Of a DNA stretch of 64,000 nucleotides, positions 55,065 to 63,751 are shown one piece after another. The notes under the pieces are model-generated. The model was not told the origin of the DNA. It was given only the letters and a program-made list of their open reading frames with translations, and made no database searches. Every line of letters begins with the position of its first letter. The first letter of the stretch is position 1. Source of the DNA: JANWXR01 sp964608265. Its GTDB lineage: Bacteria > Chloroflexota > Anaerolineae > Anaerolineales > UBA6663. The stretch lies in NCBI GenBank assembly GCA_964608265.1, contig CAZSNP010000009.1, forward strand, positions 26,230 to 90,229, in the 5' to 3' direction. The position numbers and the translations under genes are program-made.

Positions 55065-56348
55065 ATGAACCCAAAGGATACGGTGTATTGGTCGGAAACA
55101 GCCTCGATTCCAGCGGCTGCGCCCGAGCCGCCCGAAGGTGACTGGGACGTTGCCGTCATCGGCAGCGGGATTACGGGGTTGAACGCCGCCCGCGAACTGG
55201 CGCGGCGCGGCGCGCGCGTGTGCGTGCTCGAAGCACACTCGCTGGGGTGGGGGGCGAGTTCGCGCAACGGGGGGCAGGCGCTCACCGGCCTCAAGGTCGG
55301 CGCGGGCGAGTTGATTGGCCGCTACGGGCGCGAGTTGACGCGGCGGATGTTCGCCGCCTCGGTGCAAGCCATTGCCCTCGTCGAGCAGGTCGGGCAGCAA
55401 TACGACATCGCCTGCGACTTCGCGCGCGCCGGCCACCTCGAACTGGCCTCGAAGCCCGGGCATGTGCGCGGCCTCGAGCACTCGGTCGAAGTGATGGCCA
55501 GGGAGTTCAACCATGCGGTGCGCGTCGTCGCGAGAAACGACCTGCCCGCCGAGGTCGGCTCCGAGGTCTATCACGGCGGGCTGGTGGATGAGGCCAGCGC
55601 GCGGCTCAACCCGGCGCAGTACACCGCCGGCCTCGCCCGCGCTGCGCAACAGTGCCGGGCTGTGTTGTTCGATCACTCCCCGGTCGAGCGCCTTGTGCGG
55701 GAGGGAAGCCGATACCGCCTCGTCACGGCGCGCGGATCGGTGCGGGCGGATAAGGTTTTCGTGGCGACGAGCGGGTACACCGGCGGCGCGACGCCGGCGC
55801 TGCAACGCAGGATCGTGCCGATCGGCTCGTACATCATCGCCACCGAGCCGCTGCCCGCCGAGGTGGCCACCGCGCTGCTGCCGCGCAACCGGGTGGTCTT
55901 CGATACGAAGAACTTCCTCCACTACTATCGCCTCTCGTCTGACCGGCGGCTGTTGTTCGGCGGGCGCGCGGCCTTTCAGCCCGAGACGCCGGCCATCGTG
56001 CGCGAGAGCGCCGCTGTCCTTCGCCGCGACATGGCGCGGGTCTTCCCGCAACTCCGTAACGCCCGGGTGGAATTTGTGTGGGGCGGCACGCTCGACTTTG
56101 CCTTTGACATGATGCCGCACGCCGGGCAGCATGACGGACTGTACTTCGCCCTGGGGTATGCCGGCCACGGCGTGGCGCTGGCGACCTACCTCGGCGCGCA
56201 GATGGCAGCAGCGATGGCCGGCGAGGCGGTGGATAACCCCTTCACCGAAATCCCGTTTCCCGGCGCGCCGCTCGGCCTGTACGATGGCCGACCGTGGTTC
56301 CTGCCCTTCGCCGAAAAGTGGTATCAGTTTTTGGATTGGGTAACTTGA
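55065..56348 (+). CDS. FAD-dependent amine oxidoreductase (DAO family, PuuB-like)
   Basis: 427 aa. Dinucleotide-binding DVAVIGSGITGLNAARELAR at about 27-46, then GWGASSRNGGQALTGLKVGA, typical of gamma-glutamylputrescine oxidoreductase and related amino-acid oxidases, and a C-terminal GYAGHGVALATYLG. It oxidises a secondary or primary amine to imine/aldehyde. An aldehyde dehydrogenase gene follows 360 bp downstream on the same strand and would complete a catabolic pair. ATG at 55065 with GGGAG upstream. Confidence 0.9.
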   Translation: MNPKDTVYWSETASIPAAAPEPPEGDWDVAVIGSGITGLNAARELARRGARVCVLEAHSLGWGASSRNGGQALTGLKVGAGELIGRYGRELTRRMFAASVQAIALVEQVGQQYDIACDFARAGHLELASKPGHVRGLEHSVEVMAREFNHAVRVVARNDLPAEVGSEVYHGGLVDEASARLNPAQYTAGLARAAQQCRAVLFDHSPVERLVREGSRYRLVTARGSVRADKVFVATSGYTGGATPALQRRIVPIGSYIIATEPLPAEVATALLPRNRVVFDTKNFLHYYRLSSDRRLLFGGRAAFQPETPAIVRESAAVLRRDMARVFPQLRNARVEFVWGGTLDFAFDMMPHAGQHDGLYFALGYAGHGVALATYLGAQMAAAMAGEAVDNPFTEIPFPGAPLGLYDGRPWFLPFAEKWYQFLDWVT

Positions 56349-56407
56349 GAGCCGGCCTCATCCAAAGGCCGCGGCGGTCTCCGAGACAGCCGCGATCCAT
56401 CCGGCGG

Positions 56408-56602
56408 CTATCTCTCCGATTTCCGCCACCCAGCAGCCACGGCTTCATCTTCCGTGCAGAACCATCTCTCACCATTCTCGGGTCTGATCACGGTGACCTC
56501 GTATAAAGCGCCACCCGGCACGTGGTAAATCTTCTCCCCCGTGACAACGGAGATATTGCCTTTGATCACGCAGTCTTTGGGCGCTTCAGTGCTTGGGTTG
56601 GG
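56408..56602 (-). pseudogene. Remnant of a nuclease C-terminal 'sunset' domain
   Basis: In the 362-bp spacer between two plus-strand genes, the minus strand reads CVIKGNISVVTGEKIYHVPG, then YEVTVIRPENGERWFCTEDE and AVAAGWRKSER, then a stop at 56408-56410. This is the small Cys/Trp-containing domain found at the C-terminus of thermonuclease-type and other secreted nucleases. The frame is open to an in-frame TAA just above 56602, with no good start codon, so only the tail of an ancestral gene remains. Confidence 0.7.
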
Positions 56603-56710
56603 TTAGGGTTCATTCGCAAAACGCATGGCCGTCATCACAAATCCGTTCGACGCGGCGCGCGTTTCGATTAACCCGCTGTTGTATAATCCCGCACCGAACC
56701 CGGAGTCCCC

Positions 56711-58186
56711 ATGCTTTATCGAAACTACATCGGCGGCCGGTGGGTGGAGGGCGCGGCGACGTTCCCCACCTTCAACCCGGCCACCGAGGAGAAAGTCGGC
56801 GACGTGGCCGTGGCCTCGGCTGCCGACGTCGAAGCAGCGGTCGAGGCGGCGCAGTCGGCGTATGCCGGCTGGCGTTTGACGCCCGCGCCGCGCCGGGGCG
56901 AGATTCTGCAACGCGTCGGCGAACTGCTCCGCGAGCGCAAGGAAGCCCTCGCGCAATTGCTCACGCGCGAGATGGGCAAGGTCATTGCCGAGGCGCGCGG
57001 CGATGTGCAGGAGGCCATCGACATGGCCTTCTTCATGGCCGGGGAGGGGCGGCGGCTGTTGGGCTACACCGCGCCGGTGGAGTTGCCCAACAAATTCGGC
57101 CTGGCCGTGCGCGACCCCATCGGCGTGTGCGGGGTGATCACCCCGTGGAATTTCCCCGTCGCTGTGCCGTCGTGGAAGATCTTCCCGGCGCTCATCGCCG
57201 GCAACAGCGTCATTTGGAAGCCGTCGCCCGAGACTCCGGCCACCGCCATCGAGTTTGTGCGCGTGTTCGAGGCAGCCGGGCTGCCCGCCGGCTTGCTCAA
57301 CATCCTGTGCGGCCCCGGCGTTGATTTGGGCCGCGCGCTCGTCGCCCACCCCGGCGTGCGCGTCATCTCATTCACCGGCTCCACCCAGACCGGCGCCGCT
57401 ATCGCGCGCGAGGCCGCCGGGAAAAAGGTGTCGCTAGAGATGGGTGGCAAGAACGCCATCCTCGTCCTCGACGACGCAAGCTTCGATCTGGCGGTCGAGG
57501 CCATTACGTGGTCGGCGTTTGGCACCACCGGCCAGCGCTGCACGGCCTGCTCGCGGCTGATCGTGCAATCGGGCATCGCGCCGAAGCTGAAAGAGGCGCT
57601 GGCGGCGAAAGCCAGGACGTTGCTCGTCGGTGACGGCTTGAATCCGGCCACGCACGTCGGCCCGGTGATCAACCGCGCCGCGATGGAGCGGATCGAAAGC
57701 TACGTGGCAACCGGTACGCGCGAGGGAGGCCGATTGCTGGCGGGAGGCGCTTCGCGGCAATTCAACGGCAGGGGCTTCTTCTTCGAGCCGACGCTGTTCG
57801 ACGGCGTGCAGCCCGGCATGCGCATCGCGCGCGAGGAAATCTTCGGGCCGGTGCTGTCGATCCTCGAAGTGCGTTCGCTCGACGAAGCGGTGCGGGTGAA
57901 CAACGACAGCAACTTCGGCCTGTCATCTTCGATCTTCACGCAGGATGTGAACGCCGCCTTCCGGGCGATGCGCGACCTGACGACCGGCATCGTCTACGTC
58001 AACCACGGAACCACCGGAGCCGAGATACAATTTCCTTTCGGAGGCACGCGCGGCACCGGCAACGGCCACCGCGAGGCGGGCCAGGCCGGGCTGGAGGTCT
58101 TCACCGAATGGAAGTCCATCTACGTGGATTTCTCCGGCCGGCTGCAGCGCGCGCAGATTGATACCGAGGCCATCCTTGGCGGATAG
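56711..58186 (+). CDS. NAD(P)-dependent aldehyde dehydrogenase
   Basis: 491 aa. PWNFPVAVPSWKIFPALIAG, NAD-binding GSTQTGAAI, catalytic Glu in SLEMGGKNAIL and Cys in GQRCTACSRL; complete. Its closest pattern is the succinate-/alpha-ketoglutaric-semialdehyde group. With the FAD amine oxidase upstream it could oxidise an amine-derived aldehyde to an acid. ATG at 56711. Uma2 follows 9 bp later. Confidence 0.93.
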   Translation: MLYRNYIGGRWVEGAATFPTFNPATEEKVGDVAVASAADVEAAVEAAQSAYAGWRLTPAPRRGEILQRVGELLRERKEALAQLLTREMGKVIAEARGDVQEAIDMAFFMAGEGRRLLGYTAPVELPNKFGLAVRDPIGVCGVITPWNFPVAVPSWKIFPALIAGNSVIWKPSPETPATAIEFVRVFEAAGLPAGLLNILCGPGVDLGRALVAHPGVRVISFTGSTQTGAAIAREAAGKKVSLEMGGKNAILVLDDASFDLAVEAITWSAFGTTGQRCTACSRLIVQSGIAPKLKEALAAKARTLLVGDGLNPATHVGPVINRAAMERIESYVATGTREGGRLLAGGASRQFNGRGFFFEPTLFDGVQPGMRIAREEIFGPVLSILEVRSLDEAVRVNNDSNFGLSSSIFTQDVNAAFRAMRDLTTGIVYVNHGTTGAEIQFPFGGTRGTGNGHREAGQAGLEVFTEWKSIYVDFSGRLQRAQIDTEAILGG

Positions 58187-58195
58187 GAGTGAGCG

Positions 58196-58765
58196 ATGAC
58201 ACAAGCGGTTGCCCCCTCGACGCAAAGACGAATAACCTACGATGAATATCGCGCCCTGCCGGAGCGCACGACCAAATGCGAACTGGTCTATGGGGAATTG
58301 AGGGAAGAAATGACCGGAGCAAACACCGCCCACCAGCGGACATTGGGGCACTTGTTTATCCTTCTTGCGGGCCTGCCGAAGCGGCGAGAAATGGGCGAGT
58401 TTTTCATAGCCCCCTTCGATGTGCGCCTCGCCGATGACCTGGTGTATCAGCCCGATATCCTGTTCGTCGCCCACGGGGGCCGCGCCGCCGTTGGTGAAAA
58501 GGAAGTCAATGGGCCGCCCGATCTGGTGGTTGAGATCATCTCGCCCACCTCTCAGCGCATCGACCGCAAAGAGAAGTTTAGCAATTACGCCAGGCACGGC
58601 GTGCGCGAGTATTGGCTCGTTCACCCCGACGCCGCCCTCGTCGAAATCTTCGTGCTGCGCGAAGAACAATTCCGGTTGTTGGGTCGTTTTGGCGGCGACG
58701 AGGCCGTGCGGTCAGAAGTGCTGGCCGGGATTCAGTTCACGGCTGAGGCTATCTTTGAGGGATGA
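58196..58765 (+). CDS. Uma2-family PD-(D/E)XK endonuclease-like protein
   Basis: 189 aa. YDEYRALPERTTKCELVYGE at the start and the catalytic-core QPDILFVAHG, GPPDLVVEIISPTS and EKFSNYARHGVREYWLVHPD fit the Uma2/DUF820 nuclease fold, with Asp, Glu and Lys present. The family is very numerous in Cyanobacteria and Chloroflexota, often as singletons, with unclear function. It overlaps the start of iscX by 4 nt. Confidence 0.88.
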   Translation: MTQAVAPSTQRRITYDEYRALPERTTKCELVYGELREEMTGANTAHQRTLGHLFILLAGLPKRREMGEFFIAPFDVRLADDLVYQPDILFVAHGGRAAVGEKEVNGPPDLVVEIISPTSQRIDRKEKFSNYARHGVREYWLVHPDAALVEIFVLREEQFRLLGRFGGDEAVRSEVLAGIQFTAEAIFEG

Positions 58766-58977
58766 GCGCTGAAGAGTTGTATTGGGACTCGCCGTACGCC
58801 ATCGCCCTGCGGTTGATGGCTGCGCATCCCGAGGCGGATTTGAACCGTGTGACGTTAGGCATGCTTTATAATTGGGTCATCGCCCTGCCGGAGTTCCGCG
58901 ACGACCCGCAATTAGCCAACGACGATTTACTGGACGCGATTCTTCAAGAGTGGCTCGAAGAGAGGAACCCCTTATGA
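58762..58977 (+). CDS. iscX: IscX-like Fe-S assembly protein
   Basis: 71 aa. WDSPYAIALRLMAAHPEADL, LYNWVIALPEFRDDP and ILQEWLEE match IscX, an acidic helical adaptor that binds IscS and iron and tunes cluster assembly. Both ends overlap neighbours by ATGA: Uma2 upstream and nuoB downstream. Placement before nuoB suggests it helps mature the Fe-S subunits encoded next. Confidence 0.9.
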   Translation: MSAEELYWDSPYAIALRLMAAHPEADLNRVTLGMLYNWVIALPEFRDDPQLANDDLLDAILQEWLEERNPL

Positions 58978-59645
58978 GTAGTGTGGCAAGAGAAGTCGCC
59001 AACCCCGCCATCCCCGTCCCGGAGGAGTTGCAGCCGGCGGTCTCCATCACCTCGCTGGATCGAATCTACAACTGGAGCCGCCGCAATTCGCTGTGGCCGA
59101 TGATGTTCGGATTGGCGTGTTGCGCGATTGAGATGATCTGCACGGCGGCCAGCCGCTACGACTTCAGCCGCTTCGGCATGGAAGTGATGCGGCCCTCGGC
59201 GCGCCAGGCCGATATGATGATCGTCTCGGGCACGGTGACGAAGAAGATGGTGCCGCAGATCGTGCGCCTGTACAACCAGATGCCCGAGCCGAAGTATGTG
59301 CTGGCGATGGGCGCGTGCGCCAGCGGCGGCGGCCCGTTCAAAGAGGGATACAACGTCGTCTCCGGCATTGACAAGTACATCCCGGTGGATGTGTACATCC
59401 CCGGCTGCCCGCCCACCCCGCAGGCGCTGCTGCACGGCCTCATCACGTTGCAGAAGAAGATTGATACCCAATCCATCTCGACCGTGCCGTGGTATCGCCC
59501 CGGCCCCTCCGAGCCCATCCCCGTGCCGATCCTCGGGCCGGATATCATTGACCCGCGCCACGCCGCGCAAATGCGCAAGCTGGCCGCCGAGGCGGCAGTG
59601 AAAAAGATGGAAGCCGCGCAAACGGCTGAACCCAACAACCAATAA
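58974..59645 (+). CDS. nuoB: NADH-quinone oxidoreductase subunit B
   Basis: 223 aa. Cluster N2 ligands are present: the adjacent Cys pair in FGLACCAIEM, Cys in AMGACASGGGPF and Cys in IPGCPPTPQAL. It carries the last cluster before quinone. Long acidic/Ala C-terminal tail (about 175-223). ATG at 58974 overlaps the iscX stop, with AGAGG upstream. First nuo gene of a short block (B, CD, I). Confidence 0.96.
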   Translation: MSSVAREVANPAIPVPEELQPAVSITSLDRIYNWSRRNSLWPMMFGLACCAIEMICTAASRYDFSRFGMEVMRPSARQADMMIVSGTVTKKMVPQIVRLYNQMPEPKYVLAMGACASGGGPFKEGYNVVSGIDKYIPVDVYIPGCPPTPQALLHGLITLQKKIDTQSISTVPWYRPGPSEPIPVPILGPDIIDPRHAAQMRKLAAEAAVKKMEAAQTAEPNNQ

Positions 59646-59679
59646 CCCCTCCGAGTCGCTCCGACTCAAGGATTGTCGA

Positions 59680-61431
59680 ATGGCTCTCGCTGAAGCACCC
59701 TCGATCACTGAAGTCAAGCTCGATCAGGACTTTCCCGGCGATGTAACCGCCGATAGCCGCAAGGGCTACAGCGGCTACATCGTCAAGCCGGAGAAGCTGG
59801 TCGAGGTCGCCACGACGCTGCGCGACAAATACAACTTCAAATATCTCTCCTCGGCCACCGCCGTTGACTACCTCGAGCAAGGCCAGCTGGAGATGGTCTA
59901 TCACCTGTACAACGTGCAGACCGGCGGCCCGGCCATCGTCCTCAAAGCGCAGACCCCGCGCGACAGTGCCGTGCTGCCCTCGCTCACACCGGTTTTCCCC
60001 GGGGCGGATTTTCAGGAACGAGAGGCGTGGGATCTGTACGGCATCAGGTTCACCGGCCACCCCAATCTCAAGCGCATCCTGATGTGGGAGGGCTTTCACG
60101 GCCACCCGATGCGCAAGGATTGGAAGGAAGCCTACTTCGAGGGTGAGGGCAAACCGTTTGACACGCGCTGGCCGGGCGGGGCGGTCTATCGCTCCGAAGA
60201 AAACAACCCCTTCGGGCACAACGTCACTTATCCCGAAGGCTTCACGCTGGAGGGTTACAGCGAGCGGGCCGAGCGCGATATATACGACGGCCTGGTCGGC
60301 GGGCAGGGCGAAACGAGCGAGGGCCTGCGGTCTGATCTGGTCACCGTCAACCTCGGCCCGCAGCACCCGAGCACGCACGGCGTCTTTCGCATCGTCGTCA
60401 CGCTCGACGGCGAAACCATCGTCAGGCTCGAACCGGTGATGGGCTACCTGCATCGCAACCACGAGAAGATCGGCGAGCGCAACACCTTCATCCAGAACAT
60501 CCCCTTCACCGACCGGCTCGATTACCTCTCCTCGATGTGCAACAATCACGGCTATGTGCTGGCCGTGGAGAAATTGCAGGGCGCGAAGGTGCCCGAGCGC
60601 GCGGAGTACATCCGCGTCATCATGGATGAGTTGACCCGCATCTGCAATCACGTCTGGGCCATCGGCTTTCTGCTCAACGACCTCGGCGCATTCTTCACCC
60701 CGGCACTCTACCTCATCAAAGAGCGTGAGCTGATCCTCGACGTGTTCGAGGCCGTGGCCGGCAGCCGCATGATGTGCAATTACATGCGCTTCGGCGGCGT
60801 GGTGCGCGATATTCAGGACGATCAGATGGCCAGGATCAAGGAACTGGTCTCCGAGCGCCTGCCGCGCGCCATGGATGAGATGGAAGCCTTCCTCAGCGGC
60901 AACGAGATCGTGCGCTCGCGCGCCGTCGGCGTGGGCGTGCTGTCGGCTGAAGACGCGGTGGCCTACAGCGCCGCCGGCCCGGTGCTGCGCGCCAGCGGTG
61001 TGCCGTACGACGTGCGCAAAGCCGAGCCGTACGGCATCTACGACCGGTTCGATTTCAACGTGGCGGTGACGTACAACGGCGACATCTACGACCGCTACCT
61101 CGTGCGCGTGATCGAGATCCGCGAGAGCCTGAAGATACTGAATCAGGCGCTGCGCGATATCCCGGCCGGCGGTGACATCCTCAGCGGCAAGCCGCAATAT
61201 CAGGTGCGTGTGCCCGCCGGCGAGGCGTATGGCCGCGTGGAGAATCCGAAAGGTGAGTTGGGGTATTACGTGATCTCGAACGGCAAGGCTAACCCGTATC
61301 GCTATCACATCCGCGCCCCATCCTTCATCAACCTCACGCCCTTCGGTCTGATGTGCAAGGGCCTGAAGGTCGCAGATGTGGTTGGGATTCTGGGCAGCAT
61401 TGACATTGTGCTGGGTGAAGTGGATCGTTAG
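59680..61431 (+). CDS. nuoCD: NADH-quinone oxidoreductase fused subunits C and D
   Basis: 583 aa. NuoC part (about 15-205): FQEREAWDLYGIRFTGHPNL and GHPMRKDW. NuoD part (about 215-583): VNLGPQHPSTHGVFRIVV, GYLHRNHEKIGE, and quinone-site RIMDELTRI-like and GDILSGKPQYQV stretches. A C/D fusion is known in E. coli and other groups. It forms the hydrophilic module that delivers electrons to quinone. No nuoA, nuoH or nuoE-G lies nearby. Confidence 0.95.
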   Translation: MALAEAPSITEVKLDQDFPGDVTADSRKGYSGYIVKPEKLVEVATTLRDKYNFKYLSSATAVDYLEQGQLEMVYHLYNVQTGGPAIVLKAQTPRDSAVLPSLTPVFPGADFQEREAWDLYGIRFTGHPNLKRILMWEGFHGHPMRKDWKEAYFEGEGKPFDTRWPGGAVYRSEENNPFGHNVTYPEGFTLEGYSERAERDIYDGLVGGQGETSEGLRSDLVTVNLGPQHPSTHGVFRIVVTLDGETIVRLEPVMGYLHRNHEKIGERNTFIQNIPFTDRLDYLSSMCNNHGYVLAVEKLQGAKVPERAEYIRVIMDELTRICNHVWAIGFLLNDLGAFFTPALYLIKERELILDVFEAVAGSRMMCNYMRFGGVVRDIQDDQMARIKELVSERLPRAMDEMEAFLSGNEIVRSRAVGVGVLSAEDAVAYSAAGPVLRASGVPYDVRKAEPYGIYDRFDFNVAVTYNGDIYDRYLVRVIEIRESLKILNQALRDIPAGGDILSGKPQYQVRVPAGEAYGRVENPKGELGYYVISNGKANPYRYHIRAPSFINLTPFGLMCKGLKVADVVGILGSIDIVLGEVDR

Positions 61432-61453
61432 GGCGTTGGCACGTTGAGCGCCT

Positions 61454-61481
61454 AACCTGCAACTCGCAACCTGCAACGGAG
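61454..61481. repeat. Heptamer array AACCTGC
   Basis: AACCTGC, AACTCGC, AACCTGC, AACGGAG in register, in the 56-bp spacer between nuoCD and nuoI. The last unit contributes the GGAG ribosome site of nuoI. Confidence 0.7.
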
Positions 61482-61487
61482 TGTGCT

Positions 61488-62270
61488 ATGTACGGAATGG
61501 GAGTTTTGCGCGGCCTCGGCGTCGTCTTCAGGCATTTTGTGGATACTTTTCTCGACGACCTAAAGTGGTTGGGCAACCGCTACTACAATCCTGAAGCGCT
61601 CAAGGTGCGGCAGGGGCCGAAGGCCGCCGGCATCTTCACCGTGCAGTACCCGGAAGAGAAATTGGTGACGCCGGAGGAGTTCCGCTTTATCCCGTTCCTG
61701 ATTTATGAGGAGCAGGGCGGCAAGCAGGAGTACCGCTGCACCTCGTGCGGCATCTGCGCCAAGGTCTGCCCGCCGCAGTGCATCTGGATCGAGCGCTCGA
61801 ACGACCCGAAGACCAACCGGCCCATCCCCGACCCGAAGAACTTCTACATTGACATTGACATCTGCATGAATTGCGGCTTCTGCGCCGAGTTCTGCCCGTT
61901 CGACGCCATCAAGATGGATCACAATTTCGAGATGGCGTCGTACGATCGCACCGGCGCCCACATCTTCGACAAGCAGCGCCTCGGCCGGCCGTTGAGCTAT
62001 TACGCCAGCATCCGCCCGACGAATTACGAACGGGAGGAGAAAGCCCGCGCCGAAGAAGAGGCGAAGAAGGCGGCCAAGGCCGCGGCGGCTGCCGCTAAAC
62101 CACCGGCAACTCCCGCTGGTGCTGCGGCGGCGAAGCCGGCGCCCGCAGCAACGGCCAAGCCTGCGGCTGCGCCCGCCGCCAAAACCGCTCCTCCACCGAA
62201 GGCCGAAGCGGCGCCAACCGACAGGCCAGCCGAGGAGAAGAAGGACGACGCGCCGCCGAAGAGCGAGTAG
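61488..62270 (+). CDS. nuoI: NADH-quinone oxidoreductase subunit I
   Basis: 260 aa. Two 4Fe-4S motifs: CTSCGICAKVCPPQC and CMNCGFCAEFCPFDA, the TYKY-type ferredoxin fold (N6a/N6b). A C-terminal tail of about 75 residues, rich in Ala/Pro/Lys (about 185-260), is far longer than usual (normal NuoI is about 150-180 aa). It may be a disordered tether. Last gene of the B-CD-I block, ending 80 bp before a convergent gene. Confidence 0.93.
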   Translation: MYGMGVLRGLGVVFRHFVDTFLDDLKWLGNRYYNPEALKVRQGPKAAGIFTVQYPEEKLVTPEEFRFIPFLIYEEQGGKQEYRCTSCGICAKVCPPQCIWIERSNDPKTNRPIPDPKNFYIDIDICMNCGFCAEFCPFDAIKMDHNFEMASYDRTGAHIFDKQRLGRPLSYYASIRPTNYEREEKARAEEEAKKAAKAAAAAAKPPATPAGAAAAKPAPAATAKPAAAPAAKTAPPPKAEAAPTDRPAEEKKDDAPPKSE

Positions 62271-62294
62271 GGTCGTGGAGAACTGGGGGAATTA

Positions 62295-62323
62295 GAGCGT
62301 GAAGCGTTACTTATAGCACGCTC
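62295..62323. terminator. Hairpin between convergent nuoI and membrane protein gene
   Basis: GAGCGTG and CACGCTC flank a 15-base loop, followed by CACTTTC. It has no clear T-run, so it is a weak terminator candidate serving both converging genes. Confidence 0.4.
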
Positions 62324-62349
62324 CACTTTCTTGTTGCGAGACAACGATT

Positions 62350-62904
62350 CTATCGCTCATTGCGATTGGGTCGTTGAACAGCCACGGCGATTGTCCCTTG
62401 CGCCAACAAGGGCAGAAGTGCTAAGCCGGCCGTTACCACAATGGCAGGCAAGGTCCTGTGGTAGCCAACATCAACAAGGGGGCGCGGCTGAGGAAGCAGG
62501 CTGTCATTCCAAGCCGTCGCCCAGCCAACGGCCTGTGATGTTATTGCGATAAAGAGTATATTGCAGATGGCGAATGCCCAAGTCAAAGCTGGGCGATTCG
62601 CTGCACTTCGGCCATGAGCCCACCCGTACATCAGCATACTCAGCGCAATGACGGCAGAGGCCGGAAGCGTTGAGCCAATCCCACCCTCGAAAAAATCATT
62701 GACAGTTCTTTCCCACGTGCCCACCGCAGGTCGAAAGCGGGTCGTATCCCAGGGCGCCAATCTGCCTTCTGTTATGGCTGCAAGCATCATCCACATGACA
62801 AGCCAACCGACAATGAGCGGAATGTAACCGCCGCGGCGAACGAAAAATACAATCGGATTCATTGTGGTAATCTGAAGGCTTGACATCTTGTTCTCCGCAT
62901 TCAC
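62350..62904 (-). CDS. Four-TM hypothetical membrane protein
   Basis: 184 aa. TM helices near 26-45 (GYIPLIVGWLVMWMMLAAIT), 78-95, 108-126 and 150-173. Loops have charged RPAVGTWERT and PRPLVDVGYH. No family recognised. GC content is lower than in the nuo block. It is convergent with nuoI and on the same strand as the secreted protein gene upstream. Confidence 0.65.
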   Translation of the reverse strand: MNAENKMSSLQITTMNPIVFFVRRGGYIPLIVGWLVMWMMLAAITEGRLAPWDTTRFRPAVGTWERTVNDFFEGGIGSTLPASAVIALSMLMYGWAHGRSAANRPALTWAFAICNILFIAITSQAVGWATAWNDSLLPQPRPLVDVGYHRTLPAIVVTAGLALLPLLAQGTIAVAVQRPNRNER

Positions 62905-62995
62905 TTTGCCACTTGATATCTCGTCGGCATAGCAAACATTGTAACAGGCGGAACAACTTCTGTAGTTGCTCCGCCTGTCGCAAGTTGCTGGTCAC

Positions 62996-63751
62996 TTAAC
63001 GATACTTCACTCTGAGGGCCTGTTGGACGTTTTGGGGTCCTCCTGCCAGATTGGTTCCCCAGACGCCCAGACATATGTTGATCTCGTAGACGCCAAAGCC
63101 ATAGGTACTCAGAATACCGCCATAGGCGGTGTTGATAGCCCATGTTACTCCGCCAGAAGTGCTATACCATCGCATTTGAGATGGATATACGCTCTGAGGT
63201 GTGTTGGCAAAGAAGCGGAAATCACCATCACCCGGGTCACTGTCGCAGCTGGGGTCCCACCAGTAGCTGGACATGCCAACGTTTGGATTTACATTGCTTA
63301 GATTCGTCAGTGCAGGCATTTGCACATCATACGCAGGTCCCGGACTTTGAGGACGAGGGCCGCCTACGCCTGCCTGCACATAGATGTGTGCTCCTGCCAG
63401 CATAAGGTTCTTACGCGCAGCTGTGTTGGAGGCGATTTCTGTCTGGAGCGCATCGAATGGGACGTTGTTCAATCCCGCGAGCTTTCGTGTAATAACTGCA
63501 CGCTCCGTATCGTTGAGCGAGTCGTAGAGCTGTTGGACAACTCCAGGCGATAGTCTCTCATGATAGATCGCTTCTGCCATTCTCTCCAAATCGGCATTGG
63601 AGAGTTTTGAAGCTGATTTGGTTGTTGGGTCTCGCGGTTCGTTGTCACCTGCGAGCGCAGGCGAGGGCGCGACGGCGCTCAGAATCAGAATGAGCGGAAG
63701 TGCCACTGCAAAGGGTCTTCTGAGTTTTTCAAAGGGTTGTGCTTGCCACAT
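62996..63751 (-). CDS. Secreted hypothetical protein
   Basis: 251 aa from the ATG at 63751 with GGAGG 4 nt upstream. Signal peptide FAVALPLILILSAVAPSPALAG. A helical N-terminal part (about 40-115) is followed by a beta-rich half with Trp/Tyr (SSYWWDPSCDSDPGDGDFRF) and a Cys. No known domain. Lower GC than the window average and no close neighbours on the upstream side suggest accessory status. A 12-T tract at 63831-63842 lies about 80 bp upstream. Confidence 0.65.
   Translation of the reverse strand: MWQAQPFEKLRRPFAVALPLILILSAVAPSPALAGDNEPRDPTTKSASKLSNADLERMAEAIYHERLSPGVVQQLYDSLNDTERAVITRKLAGLNNVPFDALQTEIASNTAARKNLMLAGAHIYVQAGVGGPRPQSPGPAYDVQMPALTNLSNVNPNVGMSSYWWDPSCDSDPGDGDFRFFANTPQSVYPSQMRWYSTSGGVTWAINTAYGGILSTYGFGVYEINICLGVWGTNLAGGPQNVQQALRVKYR

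Noticed and set aside
59545..61476. Long open frame on the minus strand opposite nuoCD
   Set aside because: It mirrors the codons of a certain gene, as expected in high-GC DNA. It is rich in His/Ala/Arg with no domain, and lacks a ribosome site.
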